9,430 bases of DNA from assembly GCA_031262565.1 (NCBI GenBank), contig JAISHL010000045.1:1-9430 (forward strand). The letters are read 5' to 3'. Both the position numbers and the translations under genes were made by a program. The number at the start of each line of letters is the position of its first letter. The stretch's first letter is position 1. The notes under the pieces were generated by a model. It was not told the DNA's origin. It ran no database searches and saw only the letters and a program-made list of their open reading frames with translations. Shown one piece after another: positions 1-6,449 of this stretch. The stretch is from Candidatus Nomurabacteria bacterium (GTDB lineage Bacteria > Patescibacteriota > Saccharimonadia > Saccharimonadales > Saccharimonadaceae).

Positions 1-170
1 ATTATAAAAATGAGCGAATTGATGTTGGTGAGATTTTGGCGACTGGCGAATATGATCCAGAAAGCTTTTTCTTTATTTGCGGGCGTGAGAATTTTGTTGG
101 CGATATGTGGCGCGGATTGGTTGCTGGTGGGATCGCGGAAAATAAAATCGCCACCGAAGCGTTTTTTTAG
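1..170 (+). CDS. FNR-type flavin/NAD(P)H oxidoreductase, C-terminal fragment
   Basis: This is the 3' end of a gene that starts before the window. It is read in the frame whose codons begin at position 3 and ends at TAG 168-170, giving about 55 residues. The translation contains FFFICGRENFVGDMW, then a helix, then ENKIATEAFF at the terminus. This is the usual end of the ferredoxin-NADP reductase/flavohaemoprotein NAD-binding domain: a hydrophobic strand, CG, a helix, then an acidic residue and a terminal aromatic. Enzymes of this fold move electrons between NAD(P)H and a flavin. The partner domain and substrate cannot be told from this fragment. Its last 4 nt overlap the stop of the convergent sufU. 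The competing ATG frame (10-204) has no recognisable domain and is a shadow. The fold is likely; the specific enzyme is unknown. Confidence 0.72.
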   Translation, partial: YKNERIDVGEILATGEYDPESFFFICGRENFVGDMWRGLVAGGIAENKIATEAFF

Positions 171-544
171 ATTCTTTTTTGGCTCGCTGATTTTAATTCA
201 TTGAGCGCGATTTGCGCGAGTTCAAAACATTTTAATCGCACGGGATTTTGCAGTAAACTTGCGCCAATTTCGCCCAATAAATCCGCGGAATTTATTTGAG
301 ATAACTCGGTGATTTTTTGCCCGATAATTTTGTCCAGCAATAATTCCGCGCCGTAATTTGCGATCGAACATAATGAACCGTCAAATTTTGCGTCAACAAT
401 TTTATCGTCAAAAATTTCTAAATATATCGTAATTTTGTCGCCACACGAAACATTTTCTGAGGCGATTTTTTGTCCAGAATTTTTGCCACGATGAAGTGGA
501 TGTTTGTAGCGATAAATAATTTCTTCCAAAAAAACTTTGTCCAT
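167..544 (-). CDS. sufU: SufU-like iron-sulfur cluster scaffold / sulfur acceptor
   Basis: 125 residues. In the Suf system of Gram-positive bacteria, SufU is a zinc protein that accepts persulfide sulfur from SufS for Fe-S cluster assembly. The three family cysteines and the aspartate are present: C34-G-D36 (NVSCGD), C59 (GSLCSIA) and C106 (PVRLKC). The context PxRxKC, without the His found before the last Cys in IscU, is SufU-like. The C59-C106 gap is 47 residues, shorter than the roughly 62 of classical SufU and closer to IscU, so the characteristic SufU insertion is mostly missing. The ATG (544-542) directly abuts the sufS stop with no spacer and has no separate Shine-Dalgarno, which suggests coupling to sufS. 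No sufB, sufC or sufD is visible here. The stop TAA (169-167) overlaps the neighbouring convergent gene. It could be labelled IscU/NifU-N, but the pairing with a SufS-type desulfurase favours SufU. Confidence 0.87.
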   Translation of the reverse strand: MDKVFLEEIIYRYKHPLHRGKNSGQKIASENVSCGDKITIYLEIFDDKIVDAKFDGSLCSIANYGAELLLDKIIGQKITELSQINSADLLGEIGASLLQNPVRLKCFELAQIALNELKSASQKRI

Positions 545-1693
545 TTAATCCGCCAGCCTTTCGATCGCATTTTTATAGCCAGCGATAAATTTATCGACGT
601 CAGTTTTTGTTGTGTAAATTCCGAACGACGCACGAACCACGCCACGATCCAGCCCGAGTTTTTGCATTAAAATATCACTACATGATCGCCCCGCGCGCAC
701 GGCGATTTTTTGCTGGTTCAGTAACATTGCAAAATCGTGTGGGTGAATTTTGGGGTGGTTTAATGAGAAAATTCCAGTCGTTGGCGCGCCGATTAAAAAC
801 TGCATCAAGCCGTTTTTTTCTAACTGTTTGGTCATATATTTTGTTAACTCAATATCGTGTTCGCTAATTTTGTTCATGCTGATTTTATTCAAAAAATCTA
901 TTGCTGCGCCGAGTCCAATTACACCCTCAATGTTCGGCGTGCCAGCTTCAAAACGCGAAAAATTGTCAGCCAAAATAACGTTTTCGCGCGAGATTTTTTT
1001 GAACGTTTGACTGCCAAAAATCAGTGGATTTATTTTTTCTTGAACTTCTCGGTGCGCAAATAAAACTCCAACGCCACTCGGTCCGTAAATCTTGTGCGAC
1101 GAAAAAACGGCAAAGTCGTAATTTTTCAAATTGGTTTTCGTCCGCCCGATGGACTGCGTTATGTCGGCTAAAACCAATCCGCCATTTTCATGAACTTTCG
1201 CGGTTATTTCGTCGTAATCAAAAACCTCGCCCGTGATATTTGACACGTGCGAAAATGCAAAAATCTTCACGTTTTCTAGGTCGGGTTTTTCGTCCAAAAA
1301 CACCACTCGCGCCCCAGTTTCGGCGGCAACTTTTTGCCATGCGATGATGTTTGAATTATGCTCATATTCCGTCAGTAAAATCACGTCGCCAACCCGCAAA
1401 AAATCCCGCAAACCAAACGCAACTTGGTTGATTCCGTAAGTCGCAGAATGCGTAAAAATCACTTCGCGCAAATCCGCGCCAACAAAATCAGCAACTTTCT
1501 GTCGCACCGAGTTAAATTCCAACGTGGCGCGCTCCGCTAGGTCATAAGTCGCCCGCCCGATATTCGCCGAGTAGTTTTCATAGTAATTTCGCACAGCATC
1601 AATCACGGCGCGTGGTTTTAATGTCGTGTTGGCGCTATCTAAATACACCAAGTCTGGCTGGTAGTCAAAAATGGGAAAATCGGAGCGGTTCAT
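545..1693 (-). CDS. sufS: Cysteine desulfurase (SufS/NifS class V aminotransferase fold)
   Basis: 382 residues, slightly short for SufS (about 406). It takes sulfur from L-cysteine, giving alanine and an enzyme persulfide, and passes it to SufU. Visible landmarks are the N-terminal YLDSANTTLKP (usually LDxAAxxxKP), the H112 region (TEYEHNSN) that stacks on PLP, D177 and Q180 (LADITQS) which contact PLP, the PLP lysine K201 in SSHKIYGPSGVGV, and the catalytic cysteine C338 in RAGRSCSD. The last motif is normally RAGHHC, so the His-His pair is replaced by Arg-Ser. R354 (VRASFGIYTT) closes the active site. The start ATG 1693-1691 gives the expected N-terminus and lies 7 nt after an extended -10 box, so the message is probably leaderless. 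It forms a two-gene operon with sufU, with no nucleotides between them. Confidence 0.92.
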   Translation of the reverse strand: MNRSDFPIFDYQPDLVYLDSANTTLKPRAVIDAVRNYYENYSANIGRATYDLAERATLEFNSVRQKVADFVGADLREVIFTHSATYGINQVAFGLRDFLRVGDVILLTEYEHNSNIIAWQKVAAETGARVVFLDEKPDLENVKIFAFSHVSNITGEVFDYDEITAKVHENGGLVLADITQSIGRTKTNLKNYDFAVFSSHKIYGPSGVGVLFAHREVQEKINPLIFGSQTFKKISRENVILADNFSRFEAGTPNIEGVIGLGAAIDFLNKISMNKISEHDIELTKYMTKQLEKNGLMQFLIGAPTTGIFSLNHPKIHPHDFAMLLNQQKIAVRAGRSCSDILMQKLGLDRGVVRASFGIYTTKTDVDKFIAGYKNAIERLAD

Positions 1694-1699
1694 GTAGAT

Positions 1700-1708
1700 A
1701 TTTTAGCA
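1700..1708 (-). promoter_or_regulatory. Extended -10 promoter of sufS-sufU (leaderless)
   Basis: On the minus strand the sequence TGCTAAAAT (1708 to 1700) is an extended -10 box (TGnTAnAAT). The last base of the box is 6 nt from the sufS ATG. A start site 7 nt past the box falls on the A of ATG (1693), predicting a leaderless mRNA. No convincing -35 is seen, as expected of extended -10 promoters. The same 11-mer TGCTAAAATAT precedes uvrA. Confidence 0.6.
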
Positions 1709-1720
1709 GAGAAATTTGCT

Positions 1721-1750
1721 TTGGTATATATCAACATTCGATGATATAAT
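1721..1750 (+). promoter_or_regulatory. Promoter of the C45-type hydrolase gene (leaderless)
   Basis: The -35 is TTGGTA (1721-1726). An 18-nt spacer leads to a perfect TATAAT (1745-1750) preceded by TG (1742-1743), giving an extended -10. The ATG begins 7 nt after the last base of TATAAT, so the predicted transcription start coincides with the A of the start codon. No Shine-Dalgarno can fit. It shares a 63-nt region with the divergent sufS promoter, so one regulator or RNA polymerase occupancy could affect both. Confidence 0.68.
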
Positions 1751-1756
1751 GTATAC

Positions 1757-2785
1757 ATGAAAATATTGAAATTTGTGGGTAGTCCAGATAAAATCGCAGC
1801 CCAAATAGGTGAGTTTTATAAGGCTGAACATCGCGTGATGAATAATACTCATATTAGTCGTTCTATATTTAGAGAGCAATTGAAAATTTATCAAAAATAC
1901 TTCCCTGAAATTATAGCAGAGCTGAAAATTATCGCCCAGATATGCGGCTTTGATGAAGAGCAATTTTTAGCATCAAGTTTAGCTGAAAATTTGAATATGA
2001 AAAATATTGGTTGGCGGGAAAGCTGCACGATTTTTGGCGTGGCAAGTGGCGACAAATTGTTTGTCGGGCGAAATTATGATTGGGTCGCGCAGGCACGTGA
2101 TGCGTTTCATGTCTATGACGTTGCAATTGATGGTCGCTGTCAATGGCGTGGAGTGTCTGATATGAACACGTATGATGTGCAACATAAATCGTCAAAACAT
2201 TGGAGTTTTGCGCCCGAGGACGCAATCAACGAAAAAGGTCTGTTTATTGGGCTAACGGCTGCACATGTAACAAAAATGAATTATGGATTAGGATCAACAG
2301 ACTTAATTCGGTTAGTTGCGGAAACTTGCGCAACGGTAAGTGAGGCATTGGCGTTGTTGAAAAAAGTTCCTTGGTCGCGCCCGAAAAATTACTTCATCGC
2401 GGATGTTCATGGTGACATGGCGGTAATTTCTGGTGCATATGGAATCAAAGAAATTCGTCGCCCAGAAAATGGTATTTTAATTCAAACAAATCATTTTGTT
2501 GGTCAAAAACTGAAACGATACGATGAGATTATAAAGAACCCAACGCATACGACATTTTTGCGCTATCACGAGGCTTATCGTGAGATTATGAAGAAACACG
2601 ACGATAAATTTAATATTCGCGATGTGCGACGAATTTTGCGTGACACGCCGTATGTGTATACTAATGAAGGTTTACATCGTCAGACAATTTGGTCGATTCT
2701 AATGGAGATGACTGAAAAACGATATAAAATGATTTACGATACGGCGATTGGTGAAACTGAATATGACATGTCGCTAAAGGATTAG
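1757..2785 (+). CDS. Ntn-hydrolase, C45 acyl-CoA:6-APA acyltransferase-like / linear amide C-N hydrolase
   Basis: 342 residues. The core matches self-processing Ntn hydrolases of the C45/C59 type, which cleave linear amides or transfer acyl groups. Residue C90 in RESCTIFGV is the expected nucleophile, exposed after autocleavage of an 89-residue propeptide. Penicillin acyltransferase has the same plan, with its Cys near 103 of 357 residues. R105 and D108 in GRNYDW lie +15 and +18 from the Cys, the spacing of Arg and Asp in bile salt hydrolases. N158 (INEKGLF), N245 (QTNHF) and possibly R269 match the other active-site positions. No signal peptide or membrane segment is seen, so it is probably cytoplasmic. 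The gene stands alone and convergent to uvrA (13 nt apart). The real substrate is unknown; N-acyl amino acids, N-acyl homoserine lactones, peptidoglycan-derived amides or small peptides are all possible. Family assignment is confident, specificity is not. Confidence 0.82.
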   Translation: MKILKFVGSPDKIAAQIGEFYKAEHRVMNNTHISRSIFREQLKIYQKYFPEIIAELKIIAQICGFDEEQFLASSLAENLNMKNIGWRESCTIFGVASGDKLFVGRNYDWVAQARDAFHVYDVAIDGRCQWRGVSDMNTYDVQHKSSKHWSFAPEDAINEKGLFIGLTAAHVTKMNYGLGSTDLIRLVAETCATVSEALALLKKVPWSRPKNYFIADVHGDMAVISGAYGIKEIRRPENGILIQTNHFVGQKLKRYDEIIKNPTHTTFLRYHEAYREIMKKHDDKFNIRDVRRILRDTPYVYTNEGLHRQTIWSILMEMTEKRYKMIYDTAIGETEYDMSLKD

Positions 2786-2798
2786 TAGATTTCATAAA

Positions 2799-5756
2799 TT
2801 ACAATACGGTTTTTAGATATCTACCTGTCGCTGACTTTGGATTTTTCGCGATATCTTCTGGTGTGCCACTTGCGACGATATAACCGCCATTCAAGCCGCC
2901 GTCTGGACCGAGGTCAATGATATTGTCGGCGCATTTGATTACGTCCAAATTGTGTTCAATGACGACCATGGAATTGCCCGCCGCGACCAGTTGCTGTAAA
3001 ACCGATAATAATTTTCGCACGTCCGCTGGGTGCAAGCCAGTCGTCGGCTCATCCAAGACATACAAAGTTTTACCTGTCGCCCGTCGCGATAATTCCGTTG
3101 CCAGTTTGATTCGCTGGGCTTCACCGCCCGAGAAAGTTGTGGCTGGTTGACCGAGCGTGATATAACCAAGTCCGACTTCTTTCAAAGTTTCGAGTTTGCG
3201 CGCAATGGCTGGGATTGGCGCGAAAAAGTCCGCCGCTTCGTCAACCGTCATATTCAAAACTTCGCTAATATTTCGTTCGCGCCACTTAATTTCCAACGCC
3301 TCGCGGTTATAGCGCGCGCCACCACATTCGCTACAAGTCACATAAACATCAGGCAAAAAATGCATTTCAAGTTTAATCCCGCCGTCGCCCTGACAATTTT
3401 CACAGCGTCCGCCACGCACATTAAAACTAAACCGCCCAGATTTATAACCGCGAATATTTGCCTCTGGCGTCGCGGCAAATAGATCGCGAATGTTGGTGAA
3501 AATTCCTGTGTAAGTTGCTGGATTTGAGCGTGGTGTGCGACCGATTGGCGACTGGTCGATCGTGATAATTTTGTCCAAATTTTCAATGCCGTCGATCGCT
3601 TTGTGCGAGCCAGCCACGTCGTGCGATCGGTTTAATCGCGCGGACAATTCTTTACTCAAAATATCATTCACCAGCGTCGATTTTCCTGATCCTGAAACGC
3701 CCGAAACCACATTCAAAACGCCAAGCGGAAAAACCGCGTCAATATTTTTCAAGTTGTGTTCGTTGGCTCCGCGGACGACTAGTTGACGTTTTGGATCGAG
3801 CGGACGACGCTTTTTTGGCACGGGGATTTTTTCCGTTCCAGAGAGGAATCTGCCCGTTATTGAATCTGGATTTTTAGCAACTTCGGCGGGTGTTCCTGCG
3901 GCGATCACATAGCCACCTTTCACGCCAGCCTCTGGTCCGATATCCAGCAAATAATCCGCCTCGCGAATCGTATCTTCATCATGTTCAACAACCAAAACCG
4001 TATTTCCGAGGTCGCGCAAATGTTTCAACGTTACAATCAAACGATCATTATCTCGCTGATGCAAGCCGATTGACGGCTCGTCCAAAACATATAAAACGCC
4101 TTGTAATCCCGAGCCAATTTGCGTCGCCAAGCGAATGCGCTGAGCTTCACCGCCAGACAAAGTATTTGCCGCGCGCCCAAGCTCCAAATAATTCAGTCCA
4201 ACATCTTTCATAAATGTCAGACGGTCGTTAATTTCCTTAAAAATCTGCTTGCCGATAAACATTTCTTGTTCAGACCATTTGATCTTTGAGAAAATATCCA
4301 GCGCGTCGTCCACCGATAAATTACAAACATCAACAATTGACAAATCATGCACCGTTACCGCCTGAACGACTGGCTTTAAACGCGTGCCGTGGCAAGTCGT
4401 GCATTCGCGCTCGCGCATGAATCGCTCAATATCTTTGCGCATAAACTCGCTATCGGTTTCTTTCCAACGACGCTCCAAATTCGGAATCACGCCCTCATAA
4501 GTCGTGTTGTAAACGCGCCCGTTTTCGCCCCATTTTGCATGGTTGCCGATGTTGACTTCATAAGTTTCATTGCCCGTGCCATAAAGAATCGCATTTCGCT
4601 GTTCGTCGGTCAAATCTTTGGCGAGTGTGCGCAGGGTAAAACCGAATTTTTCGCCGACTTTGGCTAATTTTTTCATCCACCAAGCGTCGACGTTGACGCG
4701 GTTGAATGGTCGAATTGCGCCTTCGGAGATTGTTAAGTTGGAGTTCAAAACGAGTTCTGGGTCGACTTCTAGTCTTGCGCCGAGTCCCATGCAGGTTGGA
4801 CAAGCGCCGAACGGGGCATTGAAAGAGAAGAGTCGCGGTTCGAGTTCGGGAATTACTTCGTCGAGGTGATCAACACAGACGTAACGGGTGGAGAACGTGA
4901 CGACTTTTACCGCACTACTTTCGCGCACCACTCCTTCACGCCCGTCGTTACGGGGTTCAGTCATTGACGCTGATGTCGTAACATCAGAGTCTGCACGAGA
5001 AGTAGTCGCAGCTCCGTCGTTATTGATTATTATAATTTCCATACTCCCCCCGCCAATCTCTATCGCCGATTCCACAGACTGCGTAATGCGCGACACAGAA
5101 TCTGGGGAAATTACCAATCGGTCAACGATCAGTTCGATGTCGTGCTTGAAGTTTTTGTCCAGCGTTGGCCATTCGTCCAGCGCATAAATCACGCTGTCAA
5201 CTCTGGCGCGCGCAAAACCTTTCGCCATAAATTGCTCGGGAATATGCGCAAATTCACCCTTTTTCTGTTTGGCGATTGGTGCGCCGATATAAACTCGCGC
5301 TCCGTCCAGCTTCATAATTTCGTCAACGATATGCTGAGCGCTACGTTTTTCCACAACTTTTCCACAGATTGGACAGTGGGGAATGCCGACGCGTGCGAAT
5401 AACAAGCGCAAATAATCGTAAATCTCGGTAACAGTGGCGACGGTCGAGCGCGGATTGCGACTGGCGGATTTTTGATCAATCGAAATAGCTGGCGACAATC
5501 CGTCAATCTGGTCAACGTCGGGCTTTTCCATTTGTCCCAAGAACTGGCGCGCATAACTCGACAAACTTTCCACATAACGGCGTTGTCCCTCGGCGTAAAT
5601 CGTGTCAAAAGCCAGCGACGACTTGCCAGATCCCGACAAACCAGTGATCACCACCAACTTATCGCGCGGAATGTCCACGTCAATATTCTTCAAGTTGTGC
5701 TTGCGTGCGCCACGAACCCGAATAAATCCACTGCCAGTTTTGTAATTATCATTCAT
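2799..5756 (-). CDS. uvrA: UvrA, excinuclease ABC subunit A (with in-frame insertion)
   Basis: 985 residues from ATG 5756, against about 940 in E. coli. UvrA is the dimeric ABC-type ATPase that finds bulky DNA lesions and loads UvrB. Visible in order: Walker [10 protein letters not shown] (39-47); the UvrB-binding and signature-I region; a first zinc finger C294-x2-H297...C319-x2-C322, in which the usual second Cys is His; signature LSGGEAQR (about 533-540) and [10 protein letters not shown]; second Walker [10 protein letters not shown] (about 686); second zinc finger CENC...CSEC (about 784-811); FSGGEAQR (about 873) and [10 protein letters not shown]. The extra length comes largely from residues about 243-286, a hydrophilic insertion encoded by palindromic DNA. 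A TTG 30 nt upstream (5786) is in frame, but the ATG is preferred: the promoter-like box lies between the two and the conserved N-terminus ([15 protein letters not shown]) begins just after it. There is no Shine-Dalgarno. It is monocistronic here; uvrB and uvrC are not in the window. Confidence 0.96.
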   Translation of the reverse strand: MNDNYKTGSGFIRVRGARKHNLKNIDVDIPRDKLVVITGLSGSGKSSLAFDTIYAEGQRRYVESLSSYARQFLGQMEKPDVDQIDGLSPAISIDQKSASRNPRSTVATVTEIYDYLRLLFARVGIPHCPICGKVVEKRSAQHIVDEIMKLDGARVYIGAPIAKQKKGEFAHIPEQFMAKGFARARVDSVIYALDEWPTLDKNFKHDIELIVDRLVISPDSVSRITQSVESAIEIGGGSMEIIIINNDGAATTSRADSDVTTSASMTEPRNDGREGVVRESSAVKVVTFSTRYVCVDHLDEVIPELEPRLFSFNAPFGACPTCMGLGARLEVDPELVLNSNLTISEGAIRPFNRVNVDAWWMKKLAKVGEKFGFTLRTLAKDLTDEQRNAILYGTGNETYEVNIGNHAKWGENGRVYNTTYEGVIPNLERRWKETDSEFMRKDIERFMRERECTTCHGTRLKPVVQAVTVHDLSIVDVCNLSVDDALDIFSKIKWSEQEMFIGKQIFKEINDRLTFMKDVGLNYLELGRAANTLSGGEAQRIRLATQIGSGLQGVLYVLDEPSIGLHQRDNDRLIVTLKHLRDLGNTVLVVEHDEDTIREADYLLDIGPEAGVKGGYVIAAGTPAEVAKNPDSITGRFLSGTEKIPVPKKRRPLDPKRQLVVRGANEHNLKNIDAVFPLGVLNVVSGVSGSGKSTLVNDILSKELSARLNRSHDVAGSHKAIDGIENLDKIITIDQSPIGRTPRSNPATYTGIFTNIRDLFAATPEANIRGYKSGRFSFNVRGGRCENCQGDGGIKLEMHFLPDVYVTCSECGGARYNREALEIKWRERNISEVLNMTVDEAADFFAPIPAIARKLETLKEVGLGYITLGQPATTFSGGEAQRIKLATELSRRATGKTLYVLDEPTTGLHPADVRKLLSVLQQLVAAGNSMVVIEHNLDVIKCADNIIDLGPDGGLNGGYIVASGTPEDIAKNPKSATGRYLKTVL
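4900..5022. repeat. Cloverleaf-like palindromic insertion inside uvrA
   Basis: About 123 nt encoding roughly residues 245-286 of UvrA, a region absent from E. coli UvrA. It contains two hairpins with near-identical 4-nt loops. One is CCCGT-CGTT-ACGGG (4941-4954). The other has an 11-bp stem with one mismatch around TGATGT-CGTA-ACATCA (4966-4991). Both are enclosed by imperfect arms: 4912-4927 matches the complement of 4992-5009, including ACTACTT/AAGTAGT. Short ACGAC/GTCGT matches (4900-4904 and 5016-5020) extend the arms. The whole could fold as a three-way junction. The 9-mer CCGTCGTTA occurs at 4942-4950 and 5014-5022. It keeps the uvrA frame open. It is interpreted as a degenerate coding-region palindromic element; no second copy exists in the window to prove it is a repeat. 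Confidence 0.5.
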
Positions 5757-5766
5757 AAACTTGAAT

Positions 5767-5775
5767 ATTTTAGCA
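5767..5775 (-). promoter_or_regulatory. Extended -10 promoter of uvrA
   Basis: Minus-strand TGCTAAAAT (5775 to 5767) is the same extended -10 as at sufS. Ten nucleotides separate it from the ATG at 5756, so the predicted transcript has a leader of only about 4 nt. No clear -35 or SOS (LexA) operator is visible nearby. This box lies downstream of the alternative TTG at 5786, which argues against that start. Confidence 0.52.
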
Positions 5776-5862
5776 TATTTTACCAAATTTTTCCATACCC
5801 TTGGTTTTTCATTCCACCTATTGCTAAACTCTTTTACATAAGCGCATAAGAGGTTTATGATG

Positions 5863-5890
5863 TTGTGTTTATTACGAATTTTGGTATAAT
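5863..5890 (+). promoter_or_regulatory. Promoter of the T-box/ileS operon
   Basis: An extended -10, TGGTATAAT (5882-5890), holds a perfect TATAAT. A weak -35, TTGTGT, lies at 5863-5868 with a 16-nt spacer. Transcription should begin near 5897, just before the first strand of the T-box leader. The stretch 5787-5862 between this promoter and the uvrA promoter shows only a short direct repeat CATAAG (5837-5842 and 5845-5850) and nothing else I can interpret. Confidence 0.66.
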
Positions 5891-5896
5891 GTTGAC

Positions 5897-6086
5897 AGTG
5901 GCGTTATGAGTGGCGATCAACCACCAGCCGTTGGAAGAAATTTTGCCGAGCTTTGAGATTTGGCAAGAGATTAGACCCGACCGTGAAACCGCGTAAGAGT
6001 TAAACTAAGCGCTGAAAATCATTAAGACTTTCGGAAATCGGATGGTACCACCCCTGAATTTGGGGTTCCGATGGACGGAAGTTTTT
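5897..6086 (+). promoter_or_regulatory. T-box riboswitch, ultrashort stem I, Ile (AUC) specifier, probably translational
   Basis: The leader has the layout of actinobacterial ileS T-boxes. Stem I is very short: GGC (5900-5902) pairs with GCC (5927-5929), and GTGG (5910-5913) pairs with CCAC (5921-5924). The loop CGATCAA contains the specifier AUC (5916-5918), an isoleucine codon. A hairpin TTGCC/GGCAA (5943-5947/5962-5966) follows, then smaller helices. The T-box motif ATGGTACCAC (6042-6051) sits in the bulge of an antisequestrator: ATCGGA (6037-6042) pairs with TCCGAT (6067-6072), enclosing CCCC/GGGG. TGG there can pair with the free CCA end of uncharged tRNA. CTTTC (6028-6032) can pair with GAAAG (6093-6097) of the downstream Shine-Dalgarno, suggesting control of translation. 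A longer pairing 6024-6033/6076-6085 next to TTTTT (6082-6086) leaves attenuation possible. A T-box is well supported; the mechanism is inferred. Confidence 0.87.
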
Positions 6087-6092
6087 AATTTA

Positions 6093-6100
6093 GAAAGGAG
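6093..6100 (+). promoter_or_regulatory. Shine-Dalgarno of the cupin gene, probable T-box target
   Basis: GAAAGGAG lies 7 nt before ATG 6108. It fixes the cupin start and excludes the in-frame ATG at 6042, which falls inside the T-box motif and has no ribosome binding site. It can be masked by CTTTC at 6028-6032 when the antisequestrator is not formed. Confidence 0.72.
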
Positions 6101-6107
6101 CGCGGAG

Positions 6108-6449
6108 ATGAAAATCATTAAAAAATCAGATGCGGAAATTATCAAACACGGTGGTGTGGAGAGCGCGGAATATAATACTGGTAATGCAGATTTGAACATG
6201 GCGGTCGTGACGGTGAATGGGCGACATCCGAAGCAAAATTACACGATGAATACCGAGTGTAAAGAGATTTTATATTTTATAAATGGTCGTGCGCAGTTGT
6301 TTATGAAAAACGCGGATCCGCAGGAATTGGCTGCTGGTGATATAGTTTTGATCGAACCGAATGAGTCGTATTATTGGCAGGGCGATTTTACGGCGGTTAC
6401 TTCATGTTCGCCAGCATGGACGATTAAACAAGTTAAGGAGGTGAAATGA
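6108..6449 (+). CDS. Small cupin-fold protein lacking the metal-binding histidines
   Basis: 113 residues with a single-domain cupin pattern. The strand-rich segment ILYFINGRAQLFM (54-66) and AAGDIVLIEPNESYYW (75-90) correspond to cupin motifs 1 and 2: G-x-A-x-L, then G-D-x-x-x-I-x-P-N/G. The usual HxH of motif 1 is replaced (residues 40-46 read HPKQNYT), and motif 2 lacks its His. Metal-dependent catalysis as in typical cupin enzymes is therefore unlikely, and a binding or sensory role is possible. Start ATG 6108 is chosen from the strong Shine-Dalgarno; the longer in-frame reading from 6042 would run through the riboswitch. It is the first gene of the T-box operon and overlaps the next gene at TGATG, so its translation probably drives that of the following genes. 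The specific function is unknown. Confidence 0.75.
   Translation: MKIIKKSDAEIIKHGGVESAEYNTGNADLNMAVVTVNGRHPKQNYTMNTECKEILYFINGRAQLFMKNADPQELAAGDIVLIEPNESYYWQGDFTAVTSCSPAWTIKQVKEVK

Noticed and set aside
10..204. 64-codon plus-strand ORF beginning with ATG at the left edge
   Set aside because: The adjacent frame encodes a recognisable oxidoreductase C-terminus ending at 170. This ORF is its out-of-frame shadow.
4942..5022. The two CCGTCGTTA copies as a target-site duplication
   Set aside because: The left copy lies inside a hairpin (4941-4954) internal to the outer inverted arms, so it does not flank the element as a duplication should.
5757..5786. TTG start for uvrA at 5786
   Set aside because: It has no ribosome binding site, the likely -10 box lies downstream of it, and the conserved UvrA N-terminus follows the ATG at 5756.
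6024..6086. Intrinsic terminator at the end of the T-box (pairing 6024-6033/6076-6085 next to TTTTT)
   Set aside because: The T run is part of the paired strand and the helix uses wobbles and is AU-rich. The Shine-Dalgarno can be masked instead. Attenuation is not excluded but is not called as a terminator.
6042..6107. In-frame upstream ATG that would lengthen the cupin protein by 22 residues
   Set aside because: It lies inside the T-box bulge motif, has no Shine-Dalgarno, and the added residues are not cupin-like. GAAAGGAG before 6108 fixes the start.
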